From Ulvibacterium marinum (GTDB lineage: Bacteria > Bacteroidota > Bacteroidia > Flavobacteriales > Flavobacteriaceae), in the NCBI RefSeq assembly GCF_003626755.1, contig NZ_RBCJ01000005.1, positions 248,001-312,000 on the forward strand: 64,000 nt of DNA. The letters are read 5' to 3'. The stretch's first letter is position 1. Each line of letters opens with the position of its first letter. Shown here piece by piece: positions 38,015 to 46,655 of the stretch. The notes beneath the pieces were generated by a model, which did no database searches, was not told the origin of the DNA, and saw only the letters and a program-made list of their open reading frames with translations. The position numbers and the translations under genes are program-made.

Positions 38015-40426
38015 TCACTCTGTCCGCAAACTTTTGACCGGATTGGCCAATGCCGATTTTATCGACTGAAATCCTACGGTAAACAATGTAATGACCAAAG
38101 CAAAACCCCCAGCCAAGACAAAAACCCACCAATGAATTTCGATGCGATAGGTGTATCCTTCTAACCAACGCTGCATAAGATAGTACGCTATGGGGGCAGC
38201 GATCAAAAAGGCGATGCCAACGAGTTTTAGAAAGTCCTTGGTAAGTAATCGTACCACGGAATTGATACTTGCCCCCAGCACTTTTCTAATGCCTATCTCC
38301 TTTTTCTTTTGTTCGGCTACATAGGATACGAGGCCGAAGAGGCCGAGGTAACTGATAAGAATTGCGATAATGGTAAAGAGTGCAGAAATATTTCCCAATC
38401 TTTTTTCTTCTTCATACATTTTATCTACCTCTTGATCCATAAATGCATAAGTAAAAGGAACATTCTTGATCGTAGCTTTCCAAATCTGTTCCAATTGCCC
38501 TAATAAATCCTTGTAATTTGCAGTTTCCATCCTCAGCACCATCCAATTAAGGCGGCTTGACTTATAAAGCAACAACGGCTCAATAGGGTTTTTGAGATCT
38601 GCAAAATGAAAATCGTTTGCGACCCCGACAATTTCAAACTCCATGGTTTCATCCCCTTGGGTATTCAAAAGCTTGGAACCTAAAGCCCGCTCTGAGTCGA
38701 TATTCAGGTCTTGGAGCAAAGTTTGATTAACTATCACTTGCATCTCATCTCCTTCCCTAAATTCCCGACCTTGTAATAGTTTGATTTTCATTGCTTTAAA
38801 ATAATCTTCACTAACACCATTGTTCTGGATATTGATTCCTTTTTCAGGATTCTTTCCGGGTAGATAGAGGTTGAAATCATTTAGCACTCTTTCCGCAGGG
38901 GAATATTTCAGTCCGGCTACATGAGATACTCCTGATAATGCCATGAACTGGGATTTTAAAGCATCGTAATTATCGTTTACGGTGCTACTGCCCATACGCA
39001 CGGCAAGAAGATTATCCTTAACAAAACCTAAATCCTTGTTCTGTGTATAGCTAAACTGTTGCGTGATGATGATCACGGCGGCTACAAGTCCAATGGAAAC
39101 CACAAATTGAAAAACGACCAGCACCCTTCGGAAAGTCCCATTGCCCGATTGCAGATTGATGGTGCCCTTCAAAACTTTTACGGGTTTGATGGATGATAAA
39201 ATCAAGGCGGGATAAATACCCGCTACCAGACCGGTAATAAATCCTAACCCAACAAGAATGAGCAAAATTTTGGCATTGAGCAAATCAATATATCCTAAAT
39301 CGCTTTGAGTGATTTTATTTACAAAGCCCAACAACATCAGGGTACTGGGGATACTTATAAGCACCGCTAAAAAGGACAGCAATAAAGATTCCCCAAAAAA
39401 CTGCCGTACCAAGGCGTTTTTACCCGCACCGACTACTTTGCGGACCCCGATTTCCATGGCTCGTTTATTTGCGCGTGCAGTACTCAAGTTAATGAAGTTG
39501 ATACAGGCCACCAATTGTATAAAAAAGGCCAAAGTCAATAAAAAATAAAGGTATTCTATACTTGAAACCTTGTCAATTTGAAATTTTATTCCTTTGGAAT
39601 AGAGATGTATGTCGGTTACTTTTTGAAGAAAAATACTTTTGTCCGCAACCAATTCCCCACCGTGGGATTTTAAGAAATCGGGGAGTTTCGACTGTAAATG
39701 TTCCGCATTTGTGCCCGGTGCCAAACTGACGTAAGTATATACAAAGTTGTTGGTCCTGAAGTTGTCCATCGTCCTAATGAATTCCCCCATTCCCGGTGTA
39801 TTCATGGTAACGATATAATTGGGGTTTAGATGCGTTTTTCCAAAGGTTTCATCAAAGACACCAGTAACCGTTAAAGTTTGTGCATCTTCGCCGCTGCCCC
39901 ATTCCACGGTTTTGTTCAATGCCTTTTCATTGCCAAAAAGTTTTTTGGCCAGCACTGATGAAAGTGCCACGGTATTGGGTGCGCTCAACGCCGACTTTGC
40001 GGTACCCTCAACGAACTTATAGGCGAACACCTTGAAAATCGTCGAATCGGCTAAATAGACATTTGTCTCATAATACCCATCTTCGCTATCGGTGGCACGT
40101 ATCGGTTTTATCCCGAATTCGTCGGTAAAAACGATACGACAGGCTTCGATCACTTCAGGAAAATCAGCTTTCATGGCTGGCCCGGTCGGTGGCCCGGTTG
40201 CGGCCGATACGAAATCTTCCTGCCCATCTCTCTCTATGAATGTCCTTACCCGGTATATGTTTTCAGCATTATCATGATGTTCATCATAACCCGTTTGGTC
40301 AAAAACATATAGTAAAATGGTCAGGCAACTTACCGTACCCACGGTCAGACCCAATAGATTGATGATAGTCTGCTGCTTGTTTTTCGTTAGATTTCGCCAA
40401 GCGATTTTTAGATAGTTTTTGAACAT
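38015..40426 (-). CDS. FtsX/MacB-type permease 2 of array
   Basis: 803 residues from ATG 40426 (MFKNYLKIAWRNL). The frame stays open upstream into the previous gene, but those residues are not conserved in the paralogues, so the internal ATG is chosen. It has the usual layout: TM1, periplasmic MacB_PCD, central TM block with MEIGVRKVVGAGKNA, second periplasmic domain, and C-terminal TM block with KEIGIRKVLGASINSV. It is a close paralogue of the permease at 30586-33015. Starts 20 bp after the first array gene. Confidence 0.94.
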   Translation of the reverse strand: MFKNYLKIAWRNLTKNKQQTIINLLGLTVGTVSCLTILLYVFDQTGYDEHHDNAENIYRVRTFIERDGQEDFVSAATGPPTGPAMKADFPEVIEACRIVFTDEFGIKPIRATDSEDGYYETNVYLADSTIFKVFAYKFVEGTAKSALSAPNTVALSSVLAKKLFGNEKALNKTVEWGSGEDAQTLTVTGVFDETFGKTHLNPNYIVTMNTPGMGEFIRTMDNFRTNNFVYTYVSLAPGTNAEHLQSKLPDFLKSHGGELVADKSIFLQKVTDIHLYSKGIKFQIDKVSSIEYLYFLLTLAFFIQLVACINFINLSTARANKRAMEIGVRKVVGAGKNALVRQFFGESLLLSFLAVLISIPSTLMLLGFVNKITQSDLGYIDLLNAKILLILVGLGFITGLVAGIYPALILSSIKPVKVLKGTINLQSGNGTFRRVLVVFQFVVSIGLVAAVIIITQQFSYTQNKDLGFVKDNLLAVRMGSSTVNDNYDALKSQFMALSGVSHVAGLKYSPAERVLNDFNLYLPGKNPEKGINIQNNGVSEDYFKAMKIKLLQGREFREGDEMQVIVNQTLLQDLNIDSERALGSKLLNTQGDETMEFEIVGVANDFHFADLKNPIEPLLLYKSSRLNWMVLRMETANYKDLLGQLEQIWKATIKNVPFTYAFMDQEVDKMYEEEKRLGNISALFTIIAILISYLGLFGLVSYVAEQKKKEIGIRKVLGASINSVVRLLTKDFLKLVGIAFLIAAPIAYYLMQRWLEGYTYRIEIHWWVFVLAGGFALVITLFTVGFQSIKSALANPVKSLRTE

Positions 40427-40446
40427 GGTTCTCGTTTTTTGATGAT

Positions 40447-42828
40447 TTATTCTGTCCGTAAACTTTTTACGGGGTTGGCCAAGGCAGCTTTTATAGATTG
40501 ATAACTTACCGTAATCATGGTTATCAAGAGCAGTCCTCCAATGGCAATGCCAAATACCCACCAAGACATTTGTGTTCTATAAGCAAAGCCTTCCAGCCAA
40601 TCGTTTAAAAAGTACCAAGCTATGGGAGAGGCTATAAGCCCCGATACCAAAATAAGCTTTAAAAAATCCCCGGTAATCAATATTAGGATACTTCGAACGC
40701 TACCACCTAATACTTTACGTATGCCTATTTCTTTTGTTTTCTGTACCACAAAGAAGGAAATGAGGCCATAGATGCCAAGGCACCCGATAATAATGGCCAG
40801 AATACTGAAGAGGTTGGTCAGTGCTAAAAACTGTTTTTCCCTTTTATAGCTCTGGGCTACTTTGTCATCCAAGAAGGTATATTCGAAAACATAATTAGGG
40901 AAAACCGATGACCATAACTTTTCGATTTCCGTTAATGTCTTTTCTTTATTGGCCATATTGACCTTTATTCCGAATTCATAAAACCAATTCGGGTCGGGGG
41001 CCATGAAAATCGGATTGATGTTCCCATGAAAAGTTTGGTCATGGAAGTCGGCTACAACACCTACGATGTTTGCCTGAATATGTGCGATTTTTACTTTTTT
41101 TCCAATCAATTCATCGGGAGATGCCAATCCCAACTTTTTTGATAAGGTCTCGTTGACCAAGACTTCCTGAATGGAGTCTTTAAGGATAAAATTTCTTCCG
41201 GCCACCAAATCAAGATCGAAGGTGGCTAGATAATCCTCGTCCGCTATTTTCGCTTCAACGTAAAACGGTTCTTCTTCTGGCCTATTGGCATATTTCATAC
41301 TGGTTCCCCAAGTCCAAGTAGATGCTGCTGGGGCGGACGCGCAAGCTGTTATTTTTTCTACACCTGACAGTGTACTTATACGTTCTTTTAGACCTTCCTT
41401 CCTTTCAGGAGCCAATTTTCCTGGAAGATTGACCATTACCATCGCTTCCTTGTCAAAGCCGAGATCGGAATTGACAGCGTATTTGATTTGCTTGCTGATT
41501 ACCAAAGTGGCTATAATTAGAACGATGGATATGCTAAATTGAACTACCACCAGTGTTTTTCTGATATTCAAACTTCCGGTATTCGTCGTTGAAAGTTTTT
41601 GTTTTAAAGCCAAAATGGGCAATATACGGGCTATGAGAACACCTGGATAGCTGCCGGACAGGATAGCAACCAAAAGCAATAAAAAGGCCGAGAACATAAA
41701 AAACCTTACGCCTAAAAGTCCTTCGTGCGTAAGTTCCAAATCAAAAATCGAGTTGAAATATGGCAACGTCAACAGACTAAGTGCCAGCCCGATCAGAAAG
41801 GCAGCTATCGAAATAATAAAAGTTTCGGCCATGAATTGCCAGAAAAGTTGCTTTTTATTTCCCCCTAGAACCTTTCGTATACCAACTTCTTTGGAGCGAT
41901 GGACCGACTGTGCAGTTGCTATATTGATAAAGTTGATACAGGCCATGATAAGTAGAAAAAGGCCTATCAACGAAAATGTCCATAGCGTTTTTTTGTTGGT
42001 GTCCCCACCATAATCAGGATTAAAATGAACTTCCGCAAGCGGTTGTAATTTATAGTGGTGGACATTGTTGCTGTTCGGACGGTTCTTTTCTACGAGTTGC
42101 CCGAACTTATCTTCTATTTGCGAAATGTTCTGGTCAGGCTTTAGAAGGGCATAACACTGCAAAGTCGGGTTGATACCCGCCCAGGTCTCGCTGGCCATAA
42201 TTTTATTATAGTTCTCCAGGGTTTTGAACGAAACAAAAATATCGCCCTTGATCTGGCTCGTTTTGGGCAGATCCCTCAGTATTGCGGTTATTCGAATTGG
42301 TTCCTTGCCGTCGATCGTAAAAGTCTTTCCGACAGGGTTTTCGTTTCCGAACATTTTGTTGGCCATTTCTTCGGTAACCAATGCAGTATTAGGTTCTTCC
42401 AGCCCGATATTATTTGTGCCATCAACCAATGGAAAATTAAAAATCTGGAACAGCTCTTTTTCAGCAAAAACCACATTTTGCTTAAACTTGATTTTGTCGG
42501 TATTCGTTTCTACATCGATAACCCTATTGTAGTCGTTTACCAGTTTTCCTACTTTTTCCGCGTAAACGTAGTCCGTTCTGAATTCATTGACGAACCCCGG
42601 AGGAACACTGGATATATATTCGACCTTGTCTTGGTGCATTTCGGTTACCACACGATAAATCCTATCCGAGTTTTTATGAAAAGTGTCGTAGCTCATGTGA
42701 TGGCTAACGAAGAGAAAGATCAAGATACTGCACCCAAACCCGAGGGATAACCCAAGTATGTTAATGATAGTAAATCCCTTTCTTCTCCGAAGATTCCTCC
42801 AAGCGATTTTTAGATAGTTTTTGAACAT
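40447..42828 (-). CDS. FtsX/MacB-type permease 1 of array
   Basis: This 793-residue protein starts MFKNYLKIAWRNL, with TM1 at about 20-45, a periplasmic domain, central TM helices with KEVGIRKVLGGNKKQL, a second periplasmic domain, and C-terminal TM helices with KEIGIRKVLGGSVRSI. It is the promoter-proximal member of a five-gene run of about 12.2 kb, separated from the mobilization genes by 433 bp. Function by family: ABC-dependent export or lipoprotein/envelope mechanotransmission; the compound is unknown. Confidence 0.94.
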   Translation of the reverse strand: MFKNYLKIAWRNLRRRKGFTIINILGLSLGFGCSILIFLFVSHHMSYDTFHKNSDRIYRVVTEMHQDKVEYISSVPPGFVNEFRTDYVYAEKVGKLVNDYNRVIDVETNTDKIKFKQNVVFAEKELFQIFNFPLVDGTNNIGLEEPNTALVTEEMANKMFGNENPVGKTFTIDGKEPIRITAILRDLPKTSQIKGDIFVSFKTLENYNKIMASETWAGINPTLQCYALLKPDQNISQIEDKFGQLVEKNRPNSNNVHHYKLQPLAEVHFNPDYGGDTNKKTLWTFSLIGLFLLIMACINFINIATAQSVHRSKEVGIRKVLGGNKKQLFWQFMAETFIISIAAFLIGLALSLLTLPYFNSIFDLELTHEGLLGVRFFMFSAFLLLLVAILSGSYPGVLIARILPILALKQKLSTTNTGSLNIRKTLVVVQFSISIVLIIATLVISKQIKYAVNSDLGFDKEAMVMVNLPGKLAPERKEGLKERISTLSGVEKITACASAPAASTWTWGTSMKYANRPEEEPFYVEAKIADEDYLATFDLDLVAGRNFILKDSIQEVLVNETLSKKLGLASPDELIGKKVKIAHIQANIVGVVADFHDQTFHGNINPIFMAPDPNWFYEFGIKVNMANKEKTLTEIEKLWSSVFPNYVFEYTFLDDKVAQSYKREKQFLALTNLFSILAIIIGCLGIYGLISFFVVQKTKEIGIRKVLGGSVRSILILITGDFLKLILVSGLIASPIAWYFLNDWLEGFAYRTQMSWWVFGIAIGGLLLITMITVSYQSIKAALANPVKSLRTE

Positions 42829-43261
42829 GGTTTATTTTTTGATCAATGATACGAGATATCTGCCTTTGAATGGCACTAGAAATAGAACACAGACATCTCG
42901 AAGATGTTAGATTTTACCCAATAACTATTCCAATTTATTAATATTCTTTAAATCAAATAGTTATGATTAGCATTTTAAATTGGCCCCATTTAGGTGTAAA
43001 AAAAATTGACAAAAAATGTCAATTAATTGTACAATGCCTAATAGATGCAGATATACCTTTCCTAAGATGAAAATCAAAAATATAATGTCTAATTAAACAA
43101 AGCATTTATTGAGACGATTTAATACTGACCTTCCAACACATTCCATCCCAAATCTTACCTAGAACTTTGCGCCTGGATCCTGTGGAATTTCTTCCGCGTT
43201 CGGGAAGATAAGCGGGAAGCCCGCCAGAGGCGGGTGAAAAGAAATTCCATAGGGCGCAGCC
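42829..43261. other. Intergenic region with permease-array promoter and structured repeat copy 3
   Basis: 433 bp without a gene. The left half is A+T-rich and must hold the promoter of the permease array; the right half is the structured repeat at 43147-43258. Confidence 0.55.
43147..43258 (-). repeat. Structured repeat, copy 3 (112 nt)
   Basis: CCCAAATCTTACC (43147-43159), TGCGCC (43168-43173, pairing with GGCGCA 43253-43258), ATCCTGT (43177-43183), inner stem TGGAATTTCTT (43183-43193) / AAGAAATTCCA (43239-43249), and a third small hairpin CCCGCC/GGCGGG inside the loop. It ends 3 bp from the stop codon of the gene at 43262-43729. Confidence 0.8.
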
Positions 43262-43729
43262 CTACTCTTGATTTGGAACGCTATCCTTCCGTTTGGCCCA
43301 CCTTTCAAAATCCTTGTAGATTATCGGATGGTCATCGAAATACCCTCTTGCTTTGCCTAGTCCTTCTTCTTTGCCTTTAGCCACTGCGGCTTCCTTTTTC
43401 TGTTCATAGTTGACGAAATAGTAACCTAAATAACTGAACGCAATGGTGTTTAGACACATGACTATGTATATCACTGCAACCTCCCATTTTGGTGTCCATC
43501 TTGACTTTTCAATTTTTTTCAGTACTTGTTCCATTCTGTTTTCATAGGATTCTATGGTTCGCTTTTGTGTTTTTATGAAATCGTCCAGACGGAACTCCAA
43601 TTTCGAGGTATCCATTTCGACCTCTAGGTTTTTGAACTTTTCTGAAAGTTTTTCAAGTTTGGCAATGGATGTATTGAACCCGGCTATTTCTTGGGTCAGC
43701 ACTTCCATGATTTCGTCCATTTTTGCCAT
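43262..43729 (-). CDS. Coiled-coil membrane protein of the mobilization module, function unknown
   Basis: 155 residues: an acidic/basic coiled coil (about 5-85, MEVLTQEIAGFNTSIAKLEK onward), one transmembrane helix (about 86-110, VAVIYIVMCLNTIAFSYLGYYF) and a charged C-terminal tail. It follows the relaxase gene by 4 bp, so it is co-translated with it. Proteins of this plan sit behind MobA-type relaxases on many Bacteroidetes elements and may tie the relaxosome to the membrane; this is inference. A structured repeat abuts its stop. Confidence 0.75.
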   Translation of the reverse strand: MAKMDEIMEVLTQEIAGFNTSIAKLEKLSEKFKNLEVEMDTSKLEFRLDDFIKTQKRTIESYENRMEQVLKKIEKSRWTPKWEVAVIYIVMCLNTIAFSYLGYYFVNYEQKKEAAVAKGKEEGLGKARGYFDDHPIIYKDFERWAKRKDSVPNQE

Positions 43730-43733
43730 AGTC

Positions 43734-44615
43734 CTAGATTTCTATTCCGACACCAATCCCTTTATCTATCGTTCTTTTGATGACTTGTTTAACTACCTTG
43801 GCCGCGATTTTAGCGGCCAGATTTGGCGATACTTGTACCGTATTCCCCAATAGTTTCATGGTTTGGTCTTTAGTGATATTTTGAGAAACCTGTTTGCCAA
43901 ATCCGATTCGCTCGGCGATCCGTGCCATGGACATGGAACGGTGTACATCGCTTCCTTTCAGTTCATGGCCTTTGTACCCAAATCGGAAACCTTGTAGCCG
44001 GTTTGACTTGTTGATGCTGGGAATCACTTGAACATCTTTTTCTTTCATGTACTTGATGTAATGGTCAAAGTCCTTGGGCCTCATTTCTGAAATTACCTTT
44101 TCGTGGATTTGCCTGATTTCCGCTCTTACTTCCTTGACCTTCTCCAGCTTTTGTTGTTGCACTTCCCTTACGGTGGTCAGGCCCATTTGCCAGGCCACTC
44201 TTTCCGCCGCCTGTTGGCTGCGTTTTCCGATAAAGTTGTCCTTATAAGCCTTTCCATCAAAACCGATACGGTTTACATATAAATGGATGTGTAGATGTTT
44301 TTTGTTCCGATGTACGAATGCAATGGCCTGTCGTTCCTGTAATTTCATTTCCTTGACAAATCGCTCTGTAGTTTCCTTTAGTTCTTTTTCGTTAAGTTCC
44401 TTCCCATCTTCTACGGTCGGACTTAAAACAAAGCTCAACGTATTCTTTTTGCATTTGTGGTTCTGAGATTGAACGACCTTGAACTCTTGGGTGATTTCCT
44501 TTGGATTCTCCCCTGACAGATGTTCCCGATACACCACTTTGGCATCTTTTTCCTGGTTCCATCCATAGCCCATGGAAGCCCCTGTATGCGCTATGGATTT
44601 TCCAAGACCTATCAT
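43734..44615 (-). CDS. Relaxase/mobilization nuclease (MobA/VirD2-like)
   Basis: 293 residues with the relaxase core: a motif near the N-terminus (GLGKSIAHTGASMGYG), an FVLSP strand, and the metal-binding triad His107-x-His109-x-His111 in KHLHIHLYVNRI. It would nick element B at oriT and pilot the strand. Its ATG overlaps the mobC stop by 4 bp (44612-44615), showing coupling. It is shorter than large plasmid relaxases but typical for mobilizable Bacteroidetes elements. It belongs to a different family from the relaxase of element A. Confidence 0.92.
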   Translation of the reverse strand: MIGLGKSIAHTGASMGYGWNQEKDAKVVYREHLSGENPKEITQEFKVVQSQNHKCKKNTLSFVLSPTVEDGKELNEKELKETTERFVKEMKLQERQAIAFVHRNKKHLHIHLYVNRIGFDGKAYKDNFIGKRSQQAAERVAWQMGLTTVREVQQQKLEKVKEVRAEIRQIHEKVISEMRPKDFDHYIKYMKEKDVQVIPSINKSNRLQGFRFGYKGHELKGSDVHRSMSMARIAERIGFGKQVSQNITKDQTMKLLGNTVQVSPNLAAKIAAKVVKQVIKRTIDKGIGVGIEI

Positions 44616-44914
44616 TTCTTGAAACCCAAAAGATGTTTGCGTATCTCATTTGCCAATTGTACCACTTCATTGGCCAGTCTCGGATTGCGTTTCCGGAACA
44701 TATTGCCGATGCGTTTAAAGTTGAGTTCGTACTTGGCCAGCATCTTGTACATTTCGATCTGTTCCTTTGTAAAGCGTTCGATGATCCTGTCCTCAAATGC
44801 GGCACGGCGACAATACTCGCTTATGGAAAGTCCGCTCTTTTTGGCCTTGACCCTGAGCAGTTTCTTTTCATAAATGGAACATCGAAATTGTACGAACTCC
44901 TTTTTCACGTTCAA
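44612..44914 (-). CDS. MobC-like relaxosome accessory protein
   Basis: 100 residues, with the MobC/ribbon-helix-helix pattern: beta strand FVQFRCSIYEKKLLRVKAKKSGLSISEYCRRAAF (key part SISEYCRRAAF) and a helical tail with NFKRIGNMFRK. It binds near oriT and assists strand opening. It is the first gene of the mob operon and overlaps the relaxase ATG. Confidence 0.88.
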   Translation of the reverse strand: MNVKKEFVQFRCSIYEKKLLRVKAKKSGLSISEYCRRAAFEDRIIERFTKEQIEMYKMLAKYELNFKRIGNMFRKRNPRLANEVVQLANEIRKHLLGFKK

Positions 44915-45032
44915 TAATTCTTTAATCGGAACAAACCATTTTTAAATAAACGAATCGGAACCCCATCTTTAAATTATAAGTCGATGGCCCTATCAACAGT
45001 TCCGATCTTTTGCGACCACCGGGAGCAAAAGC

Positions 45033-45062
45033 GAGATTTGTCATGACAATGACACATCTCGA
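45033..45062. other. Dyad upstream of mobC (candidate oriT of element B)
   Basis: CGAGAT (45033-45038) / ATCTCG (45057-45062) outside GTCAT (45041-45045) / ATGAC (45050-45054), loop GACA. It lies 119 bp upstream of the mobC start, the usual place for oriT or a MobC operator. Confidence 0.5.
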
Positions 45063-45178
45063 ATTCTCACTCAGACGCATTTTTCCACTACACTCCGTTT
45101 CACTCTTTTTTCTCCCTATCCACATACTTCCTATTATCATTTAACTATCACTAATCGGTATGTTTTTTTGATGAAGTA

Positions 45179-45469
45179 TTATTTCTTACTTCGTGAAAGT
45201 TGTTTATCAAATTCCCGTTCCAAATAGTCATCCGTTAGATTAGGTTCGCCCATCAGCCATGCATCGATGATATCCTTATTGAAGAATTTTTGGCGAATGT
45301 GTTTGTTGCCGCCCATGGGAATCAAACGCAATTGTGTTAGTTTGTAGATCTTGCTTTTTGAAAGTCCCGTATAGGCCACAAGGTCATCCACGTTCATCAC
45401 TTTCTTTTGATGGGATAGCAGCCCCTTGATTTCTTTTAGTATTTCCACCATATCGTTTTCCGTTTCCAT
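45179..45469 (-). CDS. Excisionase-like helix-turn-helix protein
   Basis: 96 residues from the preferred start at 45469 (METENDMVEIL); an upstream ATG at 45529 adds 20 weakly supported residues. A MerR/Xis-like HTH lies in MNVDDLVAYTGLSKSKIYKLTQ with a wing ending RQKFFNKDIIDAWL. Such proteins assist excision by bending att DNA or control mob transcription. It lies between the mob operon and the cargo genes. Confidence 0.85.
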   Translation of the reverse strand: METENDMVEILKEIKGLLSHQKKVMNVDDLVAYTGLSKSKIYKLTQLRLIPMGGNKHIRQKFFNKDIIDAWLMGEPNLTDDYLEREFDKQLSRSKK

Positions 45470-45587
45470 AATTTTCGCTTTTAAAAGAGCCGCAATGCGG
45501 CCAGCTTGTGTTACAAATGTGCGATGCAATGTAAACGGATGATAGCAGATGGAAGGGCAAAAAGGGGAAGTCTCCCCCTTGAAATTT

Positions 45588-46259
45588 CTAAATATCCCCC
45601 AAGAAATCGAAAAATGAATCTATTCTTTGCTCGAATTCACGGTCCGGTGGAAACTCATTATACTTTTTTGATAATGTTTCTGCGGAAATCAAATTTCCTT
45701 TGTGGTATATTTTTTTGGAACGCTCAAAGGACTTAAGACTTATCCCCTTTTTATGTTGCTTGAACTTGTCCAAAATATATTTTAGCTGGGGTTGGGTACA
45801 AATAAAATGTAGGGCTGAATCATGTTCATCGAAATTTAGGACAAGTACATTATAAAAATCTTGGAAGCTGCTCAGGTTCTCGTCCAAGTATTCATATTTG
45901 GTCAATGAGCCATAAATCCTTCTAAGAATGCGCTCGTTGAAATCCATATTGAAACTGACCAGCTTCATTCTTGAACTCCGGTTTCTGTACCTCGTTTTCT
46001 CCTTATATGCGCCCAACACCAGTATCGCAAAGAAGAAGGTTACGAGCAGACCAATTGGGATTAGGGCAAGCCAAAGTTTGCCATAATCCTTGTAAAGATT
46101 GAGCGATGAAAGAACGGCAATTACTCCAAAAACGGCAAAGCCCACAATCAGTCCATTGTTACCTCTTTTCATAAAAGCGGTAAGGTCTTGGTTGATTTTG
46201 TCCTTCCTGTCATTTAGGCCTACCAACCAACTGGCGATATGATGGATTATCCTTTTCAA
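45588..46259 (-). CDS. Two-helix membrane protein, function unknown
   Basis: 223 residues with two transmembrane helices (about 37-52, IVGFAVFGVIAVLSSL, and 63-87, LWLALIPIGLLVTFFFAILVLG) followed by a soluble C-terminal domain of about 130 residues. No family is recognised. It sits between the HTH gene and the NTPase-PLD gene, so it may be cargo or part of the element backbone. Confidence 0.7.
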   Translation of the reverse strand: MKRIIHHIASWLVGLNDRKDKINQDLTAFMKRGNNGLIVGFAVFGVIAVLSSLNLYKDYGKLWLALIPIGLLVTFFFAILVLGAYKEKTRYRNRSSRMKLVSFNMDFNERILRRIYGSLTKYEYLDENLSSFQDFYNVLVLNFDEHDSALHFICTQPQLKYILDKFKQHKKGISLKSFERSKKIYHKGNLISAETLSKKYNEFPPDREFEQRIDSFFDFLGDI

Positions 46260-46655
46260 TTGTCCTAACTATTGATTTCAAGATAGTTAAAAAGAAACTG
46301 TGGTTCATTCAATTATCGATGGGATGGTCGATTATCAGGATGGACGTATTCAGATTTTGTGGATAGGGGGAAGAAAGGTCAAGCGGCCCTTCGCCGCTTG
46401 TTCTTTCGCGCGGCTCCGAGGAGGTCGGGAAAACCTGCCACAGGCCGGCAGGCCGGAGCGGAAAGACTTCCCTGTGGACCGGCGGAGCGTGTCCGCTGGG
46501 GAGGATTGGAGTGGAAGGGTTATTCGACTTCCGCAGGGGCTTGGCATGCTTACAAATGTGGCCGCTACCCTCGCCTACAGCGTCCGCCGAAGCCCTTTTG
46601 GCGTAGGAGGATTGTTTTGCTAAAATCTTCTTAGGCCACATCAACTCAATAATTT
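46260..46655. other. GC-rich hairpin-dense region between element genes
   Basis: About 400 bp much richer in GC than its surroundings, with perfect hairpins CAAGCGGC/GCCGCTTG (46380-46400) and CCTGCC/GGCAGG (46434-46452), and an imperfect GGCGGA-N5-TCCGCT (46481-46497) resembling two copies in the tRNA spacer at 53608 and 53747. Open frames on both strands here are low-complexity artefacts of GC content. A non-coding RNA, an origin or a REP-like cluster are the options. Confidence 0.55.

Noticed and set aside
40427-40564. N-terminal extension of permease 2 by 46 residues
   Set aside because: Overlaps the preceding permease gene and is not conserved in the paralogues, which start at MFKNYLKIAWRN.
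30586-42828. Complete ABC exporter operon
   Set aside because: No ATPase or membrane-fusion protein gene is present, so only permeases can be called.
30250-43258. Insertion sequence or composite transposon bounded by the structured repeats
   Set aside because: No transposase lies between or beside them, and no target-site duplication could be seen; repeats are in direct orientation.
46300-46644. Overlapping open frames of 65-111 codons on both strands
   Set aside because: They are open only because of high GC content and hairpins; no codon bias or recognisable domain, and they overlap each other.
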